Shown here in pieces: positions 37,239 through 44,839 of a stretch of 44,839 bases of DNA. Source of the DNA: a virus; the IMG/VR virus record IMGVR_UViG_3300045970_001009, positions 1 to 44,839 of that record. One strand, 5' to 3'. Under the pieces are notes generated by a model. That model had not been told where the DNA came from. It searched no databases and was given only the letters and a program-made list of their open reading frames with translations. Each line of letters begins with the position of its first letter. The first letter of the stretch is position 1. The position numbers were made by a program, and so were the translations under genes.

Positions 37239-38935
37239 CAGGGTTTCCCTCCGGAGGGGTCTTGGGCAGGGTCTTCGGTTGGGTCAGCCGAGGGATCCGC
37301 TTCGGGGTCGGAGCTCGGATCTGCGTTCGGGTCCACCTCAGGATCTGGAGCGGGGGCAGGGGTGGGCGCAGGCGGCGCAGGCTTGGCAATCAGGCCGGCC
37401 TCATCCATCAACCGCTGCTCACGGGTCAGGCGCTCGTAGTTGGCTTCGAAATCCCCGCCAGTGAGGCGCATGGTCTGCTCAGCGCGGGTGCTGAGACCGG
37501 CGCTGATCATGTCCATGGCGGCTTTGACAGCCTTGTTCTCATCTAGGATCGGGGGATTGTCGCCAACCCAACGGGCGTTGCCATAGGCGGCGCGGAGCAG
37601 TGGATTCTGGAAGTAGCCGGGGGCTTTGGTACCTCCGGATGCCACATCTTCCGCCAGCCAGGTCTCATAGATGGGCTGACAGAAGTCAGGGGCCAGTAGG
37701 TTTTCACGCTCAACCAGCACCCACTTGAAGTACATCAATAAGGCGCCCTTGGCGGCGGTGTAGCTGGTGCTGAATTTCTTGAGTAGGACTTCCGGAGGGA
37801 TCTGGATCCGCATGGCGAGCTGGGTCACCATCGAATTCCAGTAGGGATCGAAGGCACCGTTGGGCCGTGCAGGGGCCACATTCTGGATTTCTTCACCGGG
37901 CGCGAGCTCGGCGACGATGGCGTGGCCCAGTTCAGTGAAGCCCTGGCCGGTGTCGTCACGCTGGATGGTGCCACCCAGAGGCCCTGCCCCGGGGCCGGTC
38001 TTCCTGATGACGACCGCGAAGAAGGAAGTGACCACTGCGGCGGCAAGCTCGGCTTCGCTGAGGCGGCTGAGCTGCTTCAGGGTGGCGATGACTGGGGCGA
38101 GCAGCGGGTACCCGCGCCGCAGATCGAGGCGGGTCTCGTGCATGAGGGGCAGCACCAGGCGGCTGCCATCGGGGCCCCAGGCAGGCACATAGATGCAGTC
38201 GGCTTTGCGGGGGCGGGCCAGGGTGACGATGGACTGATGTTTAGCGAACCAGAAGCCCTTGAACCCCCCATCTTCGTCAACCTCTACGCCTTGGGAGAGG
38301 GTGCGGCTCTCAACTAGATCGGCAGGGGTAACAACCCGGTCGCCTTCAATGATCTGAAATTTGGAGAACCAGGTGGTACCCGGGTGCCGCTTCCGGGGCA
38401 GTAGAACGAAGCAGTCACCTCGGCCGGCCACGGTGCGGTAGGCGATGGTCTGGCCCTGGAAAAAATTACGGCGACGAGCGATGTCGCATTCCCGGGGATC
38501 GCTCGCCCAGAGGTTGAAGCGAGCCTTACGCTCTTCGGCCCACTCCACGGCCTGGTCCTGGGACCAGCCAAGGATCTTGCGGTTGGGCTCGGGGTGCAGA
38601 CTCAGGCCGGTGCCCACGACACCCAGCACGGATTCGGCGACGGCCCCGCCGGCCAGGGCATCATTGCGCTCCAAATCGGTGGACCTTGAGACCAGATAGG
38701 GCCGATCCCAGCGCTGCTCTTCGTCGGGAGAGGTGGTCACGGGGTTCCAGTTCTTCATTTCAGGCAGGTCGCGGCGGGCGCCGGTCCAGGCCTTGCCACC
38801 CACGATCGCCATAGTGGCGCGGGCCTCCAGCCGCTTCAGGCCCCAGGTGGGCGCCAGACGGTTGATGACGCGGTCCAGAGCGGTGGGCTTGAAGCTCTCT
38901 TGGGCCTTCCGGATGAGGTCGCGCGGATCGGTCAC
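37238..38935 (-). CDS. B: Portal protein, lambda gpB family
   Basis: 565 aa from GTG 38935. SRDLERNDALAGGAVAESVLGVVGTGLSLHPEPN, EGDRVVTPADLV and GDCFVLLPRKRHPGT belong to the lambda portal family; the ring carries DNA through the head vertex. The C-terminus is an unusual acidic Pro/Asp repeat (DPEVDPNADPSSDPEADPSA...), likely disordered. Overlaps gpW stop and protease start. Confidence 0.9.
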   Translation of the reverse strand: MTDPRDLIRKAQESFKPTALDRVINRLAPTWGLKRLEARATMAIVGGKAWTGARRDLPEMKNWNPVTTSPDEEQRWDRPYLVSRSTDLERNDALAGGAVAESVLGVVGTGLSLHPEPNRKILGWSQDQAVEWAEERKARFNLWASDPRECDIARRRNFFQGQTIAYRTVAGRGDCFVLLPRKRHPGTTWFSKFQIIEGDRVVTPADLVESRTLSQGVEVDEDGGFKGFWFAKHQSIVTLARPRKADCIYVPAWGPDGSRLVLPLMHETRLDLRRGYPLLAPVIATLKQLSRLSEAELAAAVVTSFFAVVIRKTGPGAGPLGGTIQRDDTGQGFTELGHAIVAELAPGEEIQNVAPARPNGAFDPYWNSMVTQLAMRIQIPPEVLLKKFSTSYTAAKGALLMYFKWVLVERENLLAPDFCQPIYETWLAEDVASGGTKAPGYFQNPLLRAAYGNARWVGDNPPILDENKAVKAAMDMISAGLSTRAEQTMRLTGGDFEANYERLTREQRLMDEAGLIAKPAPPAPTPAPAPDPEVDPNADPSSDPEADPSADPTEDPAQDPSGGKP

Positions 38936-39156
38936 CGGGGCACCCCAATATGCAGGCGGCTCTGCCCAGAGGCGGACTCGCCGAGGCTGGCGACTTCGGC
39001 CTGCAGATCCTTGATGGCGGCTCTCACCTCGGCGAGTTCGACATCCCGGCGCCGCCGGGTGCCCACGGTGTATTCCTGGCCCGCCGACAGCAGGGCTGTC
39101 TCCCGGGCCAGGTAGGCTTCCAATCGAGACTGGGCGGTTTCAAGGGCAGTCGGCAT
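38932..39156 (-). CDS. W: gpW-like head-tail joining protein
   Basis: 74 aa. MPTALETAQSRLEAYLARETALLSAGQEYTVGTRRRRDVELAEVRAAIKDLQAEV has the helix-hairpin-helix of lambda gpW (helix, YTVG-x-R-x-R turn, helix). Starts at ATG 39156 close to the second block of the 47-bp element; its ribosome site is weak (GGGG). Overlaps the portal. Confidence 0.8.
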   Translation of the reverse strand: MPTALETAQSRLEAYLARETALLSAGQEYTVGTRRRRDVELAEVRAAIKDLQAEVASLGESASGQSRLHIGVPR

Positions 39157-39159
39157 ATC

Positions 39160-39206
39160 CCCAAGGTCGCCCCGGCTTCGCCGTCGTGGTGTATGGTTCG
39201 GCACCA
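39160..39206 (-). promoter_or_regulatory. 47-bp two-part element, copy A
   Basis: Minus strand TGGTGCCGAACCATACACC, then exactly 16 bases later GGCGACCTTGGG. It fills most of the intergenic space between large terminase and gpW. A small hairpin (CGGC/GCCG, 39173-39183) lies in the spacer. Identical layout to copy B at 17972-18018. Confidence 0.8.
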
Positions 39207-39233
39207 CAAACTTGCGCGGGTTCCGGAAGGTGA

Positions 39234-41168
39234 CTACCCGGCGGAACCCTTGCTCCGGATCCGGCGGCCGCTGGAGGAGGTGTAAGCCACCTGTCCCACC
39301 GCTTGGCTGGCGTGTTTAGCCAGATCATCGAGGTGCTTCCGGCCGTCTGGCCCACCCAGATGGGGGGCCAGGATCTTGGTGATAGCCCACCATCCGCTCA
39401 GGGCGTAGCTCCAGAGGTCGAGGGCTTCATTGCGGTTCCGAGTCTTGACCCAGCGGTAGGTGGTCTTCCTGGTCTTGATGTCGGTGACAGGCACGCGCTT
39501 CTCTCCAGCCAGCTGCTCAAGGTATTCATCGCTCACCCATTCAGCAAGGTGGATTCCCTTGGAGGCCGTGAGGCTCAGTCCCAGGCGGCCCACCACGGCC
39601 TGCTTTGTATCGTCGGTTGCGGTGAGGAAGTACCGCTGGGTGTTCTTCTTGGCTGTGCTTTCCTCGCACCACCCCTTGGAGGCAAGCACATCTACACCCA
39701 TCTGGGGGAAGATCCAGCGATCGCCTTTGTCCTCGCAGTATTTGAAGGCAGAAGGTCGCACCGCGCCGTCGCGCGCATCAATGAACACGATGTGGGGCGT
39801 CATCTGGGCGCCATTCTGGTGCCGCCACCCTTGAAGCAGCCACGCATCAAGGTCCTCAAAGACTAGGTCCTGCTTTGGATCCCCGGGGAAAACCTGGAAG
39901 TCGATAAGGAAGGAACGCTCATCAGGCATGAAGCCGACTGCCTGGGCCTCAAGGCGCCCGCAGGCGGCGGTCTGCACATCGACCGTGACCACGATCAGGG
40001 CCACGCCATCAGGGACAACCGCCCGTGGGGACTTGTCTTCATTTGCCCGCTTGCGCATTTCGCTGGGTTCAACGCTCTCGCCAGGGGTATTGAAGGTCTC
40101 GGCCAGGTGCAGATTCACGAAGGCTTTTAATTCAAGCTGATCACCTTGGGCGTCTACCCATTCCTGGGCCATCTTGGTCCAATGCCCATCGAAGATGGCA
40201 TACAGGCCGTTGGCCCAGAATCCCTTGACGGCCGAAATGGCTGGGCGGCGGTGATTCCAGCGCCCTGCTTCCATCATCCCGACTTTGCGGCGCTCCGCGA
40301 TTTGGTTGCCGCACCGAATACAGGTCCAGTGAACGCTTTCGGGAATGACCTGGTTGTCTTTGTCCTTCTCGAACTTCAGCAGGTAATCCGTGGGATTGGC
40401 TGGATTTCTCCACAGGAAGGGCTCCATGGCGTTGCACGCGGGGCACGGCACAAGGTAGATGCCCATAGAGGATCGGTTATAGGCCTTCTCGATTCTGCTG
40501 ATCCCGCTGGGCATGGCTGGGGTAGAACCGATCAGCAGGCGGCCGTCAGTGGAGAACTCATCCATGCGGCGCCGGACCAGCTTGTCGGGATCACCTTCGT
40601 CTGACACATCGTTTTTATAGCCATCGGCTTCGTCTTCGATGATGAACCGGGCGCGCTTTGAACGCAGTTCGCGGGGATTGCCCGCGCTGGCCACGAAGAA
40701 ACTTCCCCCATTCTTGAATCGCTTCATGCGGGTGGTGCTGCCCGCCTCTTTGGAGGTGGAGCGCCGGAGGATGTCGGAAAGGGTTGGGGTGCCCTCGATC
40801 ATTTCATCCAGCCGCTCTTTGCAGTAATCCTCTGCGGTGTCGCGGCTTGGCTGAAGCATGATCATGGCCATGCCATGGGTCGTGATTCCCCAGCCCAGGG
40901 CGTTGTTGCAGATTTCCGACCACCCCAGCCGGGTTGATTTCATGAAGACGACTTCCCGCACCTCCGGGTCGCAGCAGCTGGCCTGGATTTCTTGCTGGAT
41001 CGGATCGGCCACCCATTGACCTGGCCGGCCTGATGCGGATGGCAGCACGCGGTTGGCGTGTGCCCACTGTTCAATGCTGATGTCAGCTGGGGGTAACCAA
41101 AGGTTCAAGGCCCGGGCACGGGCGGCTTCCATCTCATCGAGGGCGGTAGGGTGGGTGCAGAGAGTCAA
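39234..41168 (-). CDS. terL: Terminase large subunit, lambda gpA type
   Basis: 644 aa. Starts at TTG 41168, with CAGGAG upstream and TTGA overlap of the small subunit. ATPase: Walker A KSTRLGWSE (77-84) and Walker B FIIEDEADG (about 175-182); zinc-like Cys pairs C242/C245 and C283/C286; nuclease-type aspartates in VDVQ and FIDARDG. Belongs to the cos-cutting gpA family, so packaging is probably of the cos type. Confidence 0.9.
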   Translation of the reverse strand: MTLCTHPTALDEMEAARARALNLWLPPADISIEQWAHANRVLPSASGRPGQWVADPIQQEIQASCCDPEVREVVFMKSTRLGWSEICNNALGWGITTHGMAMIMLQPSRDTAEDYCKERLDEMIEGTPTLSDILRRSTSKEAGSTTRMKRFKNGGSFFVASAGNPRELRSKRARFIIEDEADGYKNDVSDEGDPDKLVRRRMDEFSTDGRLLIGSTPAMPSGISRIEKAYNRSSMGIYLVPCPACNAMEPFLWRNPANPTDYLLKFEKDKDNQVIPESVHWTCIRCGNQIAERRKVGMMEAGRWNHRRPAISAVKGFWANGLYAIFDGHWTKMAQEWVDAQGDQLELKAFVNLHLAETFNTPGESVEPSEMRKRANEDKSPRAVVPDGVALIVVTVDVQTAACGRLEAQAVGFMPDERSFLIDFQVFPGDPKQDLVFEDLDAWLLQGWRHQNGAQMTPHIVFIDARDGAVRPSAFKYCEDKGDRWIFPQMGVDVLASKGWCEESTAKKNTQRYFLTATDDTKQAVVGRLGLSLTASKGIHLAEWVSDEYLEQLAGEKRVPVTDIKTRKTTYRWVKTRNRNEALDLWSYALSGWWAITKILAPHLGGPDGRKHLDDLAKHASQAVGQVAYTSSSGRRIRSKGSAG

Positions 41169-41614
41169 GGTATGAGCTCCTGGGTGACGCCGAGGCTCCG
41201 CAGGCTCCGGATGATCTCGGCCCCGACCCGGTCAGCGGCTTCAACCCCGATCACGGGGCGCAGTCTAGGGCGAATGGCGAGCAGCTCGTGCCGGGCGGGG
41301 ACGATGATGTCTGAAATGGCCTTCTCCCAGTCGGCGACGGTGACCAGTTGCTTCAGGTCGATGGCGAGGTTCAGCTCTTCCCGCCCGGCCTTGGCGTTGG
41401 CCAGACGCTCGCGGCCGCTGAGCACAGGGCCCGCTTCGCCCGGCGCAGCACCCCCCGCCTTCAGCTTGTCTTGCAGGTATCCCGCGTACCAAGAGAGACA
41501 GGCCACTTCGTCGTAGTTGCCCCTGGCAGACTTGGGCATTCCCTCCTTGGCCAGGCGCTGAACATGCCGCGGGGTCAGATGCATTAAGTCTGCAAGTTTC
41601 TGAATTCCGACCAT
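41165..41614 (-). CDS. terS: Terminase small subunit, Nu1 type
   Basis: 149 aa. MVGIQKLADLMHLTPRHVQRLAKEGMPKSARGNYD is a winged HTH of the Nu1 DNA-binding domain; the rest forms helices for oligomerisation. Recognises cos. ATG 41614, followed downstream by the large subunit with a TTGA overlap. Upstream is the promoter/cos candidate region. Confidence 0.85.
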   Translation of the reverse strand: MVGIQKLADLMHLTPRHVQRLAKEGMPKSARGNYDEVACLSWYAGYLQDKLKAGGAAPGEAGPVLSGRERLANAKAGREELNLAIDLKQLVTVADWEKAISDIIVPARHELLAIRPRLRPVIGVEAADRVGAEIIRSLRSLGVTQELIP

Positions 41615-41960
41615 TAGGCGTCATCCTGCGTTGAGGGGCTTGCACTCTTAGTTGTGCTCATAATGATTTAATCCTTAACCTCGATAAGCGATTGGAGGTC
41701 AAAGCGACATGGCCACCTTTTGGCCTACGCACTGACCCATACGCGGTTCGAATTACCCGCGAGGCATACACCCCCTGGAAGGACCCATTGATGCACATTG
41801 CCACGCATACAACACGATACAGGGCAAGAGTTGCGTTTTTTGTGTCGTTTTTCGGGGTCAATTTTGCCTTCCTTGTGACTTGTTTGATGACCTCGGCATA
41901 TCCTGCTTTTTTCTGAAGCACTACCCCGGTTAATTGAACAATCCAGTCGTGTCGCATGGT
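41615..41960. other. Gene-poor region: late promoter and candidate cos
   Basis: 346 bases between small terminase and integrase 2. It holds TTGACC (minus, 41702-41697) and TTAAGG (41678-41673) 18 bases apart as a promoter, an inverted repeat CGCGG-N10-CCGCG (41742-41761) and GGCCA-N5-TGGCC (41711-41725). In lambda the cos site lies just upstream of nu1. An open frame of 99 codons (41658-41957) exists but is not supported by sequence character. A 15-codon leader (starting ATG near 41663) may precede terS. Confidence 0.5.
41673..41702 (-). promoter_or_regulatory. Candidate late promoter before terminase
   Basis: TTGACC as -35 and TTAAGG as -10 with 18-base spacing, about 60 bases upstream of terS on the minus strand. 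Standard sigma-70 type by eye. No activator site identified. Confidence 0.4.
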
Positions 41961-43043
41961 TCAGCCCACCTCTGCCGCACTTTTGCGTTCTGCCCATCCC
42001 GTCTTCCTCGCCACCCTGCGCTGCGCCTCAGCAATGCGGCCCAGATCGATGCCCAGATAGATGGCTGTGGTCCTGATGTCCTTGTGTCCGAGGGCTGCCT
42101 GAATGTCCTGAATCGTTGCCCCGTTCTCACTTAGCCAAGTCGCATAGGTTCCGCGAAGGCGATGGGGGGTCATCCGTGGGATACCCACCGCCTTGCAGGC
42201 AGCCTCGAAAACCCGCCTTACTCGACCCGGGGTGACAGGCCTGCCCTTGATGGTCGGTGCCATCCATCCAAATGGCTTGGCCTTGGCCCTGAGCCGATCC
42301 ATCAACCAGGGCGGGATGGGGCGCGACCATGCCTCGCCGCCCTTGGTTCCACCTGGCGTGTAGGTCTCACGCTCCAGATCCAGCCATTCCCATCGCGCAC
42401 GCTGCGCCTCACTCCCGCGCAGGCCGATGCCGACCTCCAGAGCCAGCACCATGCCCAGGCCTGGCTCATGCTCGGTCAGGGCATCCACCTCATCCAGCCA
42501 TTCGCTTGCCTTTGTAGTCGGGATCAAGGGCTTGGGCTTCATCTTCAGCTTGGATTCAGCGACCTTGAACGGCATGGAGCGGATCATGTTGCGACCGATC
42601 GCCCACTTGCAGACGATTCGGATGTAGGTCAGCCACTGGTTGCCAGTCGATAGGGCATGGGTTCGCAGGAACACGGCCAGCTCATCTTCGACTTTCGGCG
42701 TGCTGACCTGGGTAAGCAGCAGATCAGCCAGGGCGCCCAGATGCAGCCGCCCGTATCGCTCGATATTCTCCAGGTGGCTCTGGCTCTTGCGTAGGACATT
42801 CAGCGGATGGTTCACCCACTGCACAAAGGCCTCTCGCAGAGTTGGCTCCGGCTCTTCCCCCCGGGATCTCATCAGGGCTTTCTCATGGATGTACAGCGCC
42901 ACCCGCTCAGCCTTGGCTGTGTTCCGAAGCGGCTCCTTGGTCGTCTTGGTGGTGCGCTGCTTCGAGATCTGGAATTCGCAGTGCCAGAAGCCCCCCCTGG
43001 GGACCATGGTCACCGGGCCGCATCGGTAGCGTTCAATCACCAC
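41961..43043 (-). CDS. Second tyrosine recombinase
   Basis: 360 aa from GTG 43043 (or GTG 43040), overlapping the gpZ-like stop. R in GIGLRGSEAQRARW (about 208), H-x-L-R in TPHRLRGTYATWL (296), H in LGHKDIRTTAIYL (318) and Tyr (327) are the catalytic set. N-terminal SAM-like/arm part includes HEKALMRSRGEEPE. Unlike the main integrase it is in the lytic operon and coupled to a virion gene. It could be a second integrase, a resolvase of concatemers, or a transferred element. Confidence 0.85.
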   Translation of the reverse strand: MVIERYRCGPVTMVPRGGFWHCEFQISKQRTTKTTKEPLRNTAKAERVALYIHEKALMRSRGEEPEPTLREAFVQWVNHPLNVLRKSQSHLENIERYGRLHLGALADLLLTQVSTPKVEDELAVFLRTHALSTGNQWLTYIRIVCKWAIGRNMIRSMPFKVAESKLKMKPKPLIPTTKASEWLDEVDALTEHEPGLGMVLALEVGIGLRGSEAQRARWEWLDLERETYTPGGTKGGEAWSRPIPPWLMDRLRAKAKPFGWMAPTIKGRPVTPGRVRRVFEAACKAVGIPRMTPHRLRGTYATWLSENGATIQDIQAALGHKDIRTTAIYLGIDLGRIAEAQRRVARKTGWAERKSAAEVG

Positions 43044-43816
43044 TTGGATACCTTGACGAGCATGCGCTGCAGTCCCTCACGGAAATGCTTTTCAAACACT
43101 TGGTGAAAAGTGAGTTCGATGGTTTTCCTGAAGTCGAGGGTCTTGTTATATTTGGCACGCTTCGGGACGAATTTCCAGATCTGCACCGCCTTTTTCCCTT
43201 TGCGTGTGTAGATCCCTGTCGGTGTCTTGTCTTTGATCGACCAAAGGACAAAGTATTTCGGACCTGCAGCGGCTTTGGCCTTGTCCCGTGCCGGGTTCCG
43301 ATGGGTTTTCCCGCTCGTGTTGAAATTCATCTTGTATCCTTGCTCGTTGAAAGCTCGCAGCGCTGAGAGCATGGCCGTATACCGACCGCCTGAAATGTTT
43401 CCATAGGCATCCAACGGCGCATCATCCCCAGGCTGCAACTGCCACCCAGGAGGAAGAATCCCCTTGGCGCGCAAGCGTGCTTCGCTCTTCTTGTTGGCCC
43501 GGTAGCCGCCCAGGACCAGTGCACGCAGATAACGGTTGGGGTTGACTTCCTTACCTCTGGCCCCTTCGTCCCAATCGTCTCCCTTGAGAAACACCATGTA
43601 TTCCGTGCGGTCCTTGTTGGCAATCTTGTAGCGCGTGGCACCCTTGGTGATGGGCCTTGGTCGATCAATTTTGCTTTGAATTTCTGCATCAAAAGCCGCC
43701 TTGGCATCTTTCGCCGTCCAAGTCATGGCCATGGCCACCGCGTAGCGAATGCCCTTGGTGCTCAAATCCTGGAGCTTTTGGATCATGGCTTTGGTGTCTA
43801 CAGAGATGCTGATCAT
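43037..43816 (-). CDS. gpZ-like minor tail protein
   Basis: 259 aa. LQDLSTKGIRYAVAMAMTWTAKDAKAAFDAEIQSKID...RPITKGATRYKIA and the C-terminal LDFRKTIELTFHQVFEKHFREGLQRML match the lambda gpZ layout (N-terminal A-AMAIN, C-terminal amphipathic helix). gpZ attaches the tail. It lies outside its usual place, between helicase loader and integrase 2 instead of between FII and U. Moderately long (lambda about 190). Confidence 0.6.
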   Translation of the reverse strand: MISISVDTKAMIQKLQDLSTKGIRYAVAMAMTWTAKDAKAAFDAEIQSKIDRPRPITKGATRYKIANKDRTEYMVFLKGDDWDEGARGKEVNPNRYLRALVLGGYRANKKSEARLRAKGILPPGWQLQPGDDAPLDAYGNISGGRYTAMLSALRAFNEQGYKMNFNTSGKTHRNPARDKAKAAAGPKYFVLWSIKDKTPTGIYTRKGKKAVQIWKFVPKRAKYNKTLDFRKTIELTFHQVFEKHFREGLQRMLVKVSKW

Positions 43817-44175
43817 CCTTCCCTCCGGAGGCTTCTAAGCACCAGTTCTTTCACCCGGGACTTGCGCCGACTCTTGAACCAGAGTTCGCGCACTCGATCA
43901 ACCGAGACCCCAACCTCTAGAGACACCGCTCGGAAAATCGCTTCTTTCGGAAGATCGGGGTGGTTCTGGGAAACAAACTCGCACCGCCATTTCAGCTCGT
44001 TGTCCTCCTGGTAGATCTCCAAAACTTCACTGAAGGCCTCCAGAATCGTCTTTCGCAAATGAGCAGCCTGATTGGGTTCCAATAGTGGGTGGATCACGCC
44101 ACGCCGGATCGCCGCGCGAACATCGTGTGGAAGATCTTCAGGAGAGGTCCACGACTTCCAGTTGATTTCATTCAC
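43813..44175 (-). CDS. Hypothetical HTH-like protein, 120 aa
   Basis: Helical. LPKEAIFRAVSLEVGVSVDRVRELWFKSRRKSRVKEL (about 79-115) reads as a helix-turn-helix with a basic end. ATG 44175 overlaps the helicase-loader stop and the stop overlaps the gpZ-like start. Function unknown; DNA-binding accessory of replication is a guess. Confidence 0.6.
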   Translation of the reverse strand: MNEINWKSWTSPEDLPHDVRAAIRRGVIHPLLEPNQAAHLRKTILEAFSEVLEIYQEDNELKWRCEFVSQNHPDLPKEAIFRAVSLEVGVSVDRVRELWFKSRRKSRVKELVLRSLRREG

Positions 44176-44822
44176 TGATCCCCCCCCGCCACCTTCTTGA
44201 GTTCAACCTGTGGCATCAGCGGGCAAAGTCTTAGATCCTGCCCCTCCACCTCGTAGGCAGGCCAACTGCCCAGGATGCGGCTGGCCAGGGCTGCGCCGTA
44301 GGTGCTCGACAGTTCATCCGCGTTCAAGTTGCTGGTCCAGAGCACTGGGCACTTGCGACGATGGCGCGTATCCAGCACCCGCACCAGCACAGCCCGCGCC
44401 GGATCTTTTGCGCCCTCAAAGCGCTCGCGGCCCAGGTCATCCAGCACCAGCAGCGGCACATCCTCAGCCCAGGTGGACCACGCATCCACCCACACATCAT
44501 CGAAGCGGCGGCGGTGGATGTCCTCCACCTGGTCGTGCCAGTTGACCCAAAGCACGCGCCGATCACGGGCCACCTCGCCATCCACCCAGATCAGTTTCGC
44601 CCGGCTGGGGTCCGGCTGGCGCGTCACCGCCTCAACCACCCCCCGCGCCACCTGGTGCACCAGCGCCCAGGTCTTGCCCGCACCGGTGCCACCTACCAAC
44701 CCAAAGCCTCCCCCGCCGGTTGGCAGCGTGTGGATCGGCGGGTGCTCCAGCGCATCCAGTTCCCGATCAGCGAGACCAGAGATCACCAGCAGTTCCCGAG
44801 TGCGTCGTTGGACTGAGTTCAT
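44172..44822 (-). CDS. DnaC/IstB-like helicase loader ATPase
   Basis: 216 aa. Walker A GGTGAGKT (44-51), Walker B LLVLDDLG (D128-D129) and sensor-1 in LWTSNLNADEL are AAA+ signatures of the DnaC/IstB group. It would load host replicative helicase at the phage origin. The gene starts at ATG 44822 inside the terminal repeat; its start overlaps the stop of the replication protein across the circle junction. Confidence 0.8.
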   Translation of the reverse strand: MNSVQRRTRELLVISGLADRELDALEHPPIHTLPTGGGGFGLVGGTGAGKTWALVHQVARGVVEAVTRQPDPSRAKLIWVDGEVARDRRVLWVNWHDQVEDIHRRRFDDVWVDAWSTWAEDVPLLVLDDLGRERFEGAKDPARAVLVRVLDTRHRRKCPVLWTSNLNADELSSTYGAALASRILGSWPAYEVEGQDLRLCPLMPQVELKKVAGGDQ

Positions 44823-44839
44823 GGGGCACCTACGCGAGC
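44675..44839. repeat. Direct terminal repeat, right copy
   Basis: Matches bases 1-165 with one mismatch (44799). Shows that the two ends of the window join. Confidence 0.9.

Noticed and set aside
41736-41770. T-arm-like GGTTCGAATT near integrase 2
   Set aside because: Stem positions do not pair as a tRNA or tmRNA T arm, so it was not called an att site.
41658-41957. 99-codon open frame downstream of integrase 2
   Set aside because: Its codons run through the promoter-like pair and palindromes, the C-terminal part looks like translated non-coding sequence, and only a weak start signal is present. Kept as intergenic.

Overview
The window is an essentially complete genome of a temperate, siphovirus-type double-stranded DNA phage. 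Its first 165 bases return as its last 165 bases with one mismatch, so it reads as a circular molecule of about 44,674 bp opened inside the helicase-loader gene. The host is not identified. It is probably a Gram-negative bacterium, because the tail genes follow phage lambda (M, L, K, I, J), one gene encodes a lipobox lipoprotein, and most genes have AGGAG-type ribosome binding sites. A tRNA-Arg(CCG) 3' half in the attachment region is the most specific clue to the host.

Layout. (1) 145-8740 and, across the junction, 41961-44822 (all minus strand): an early operon. It runs from a Ner/Cro-like regulator and a CII-like regulator through small zinc-finger and membrane proteins, nucleotide-metabolism genes (HD nucleotidase, MazG-like pyrophosphohydrolase), a DNA methyltransferase and a very low-complexity Gly/Ser/Tyr/Asp protein to a DUF1376-like replication protein and a DnaC-like helicase loader. 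It ends with a small HTH-like protein, a gpZ-like tail protein and a second tyrosine recombinase. Many genes overlap as ATGA or GTGA. The replication gene contains seven 11-bp iterons, the likely origin. (2) 8741-11824 (plus strand): the lysogeny module, with a CI-like repressor, a small Cys-rich protein, a lipoprotein, a zinc-ribbon membrane protein and the main integrase. (3) 11787-12759 (minus): a HicA-type toxin, a HicB-like antitoxin and a third coupled gene. (4) 12793-13111: the attP region, with a tRNA-Arg 3' half as core, direct repeats on both sides (candidate integrase arm sites) and a terminator. (5) 13112-41614 (minus): the late operon. Read from right to left it carries small and large terminase, gpW-like joiner, portal, S49 protease with nested scaffold, decoration protein, Mu gpT-like major capsid protein, head-tail connectors, tail tube, chaperone, tape measure, tail tip M-L-K-I-J, then a lysis cassette (M15 peptidase, 3-TM holin, small membrane proteins) and a cluster of accessory structural proteins.

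How it works together. The divergent promoter region at 8741-8838 sets the lysis/lysogeny choice between CI-like and Ner-like regulators. Lysogens would express the plus-strand module and probably the toxin-antitoxin operon. Lytic growth runs leftward through replication and, after the intergenic region at 41615-41960 (likely late promoter and cos), through packaging, morphogenesis and lysis, ending at the bidirectional terminator next to attP.

Most notable: the iteron array hidden in the replication gene; a 47-bp two-part element repeated in two late intergenic regions; the tRNA-Arg attP with arm repeats; the hexamer-repeat gene; the three-gene HicA operon between integrase and attP; and a second integrase embedded in the lytic operon.
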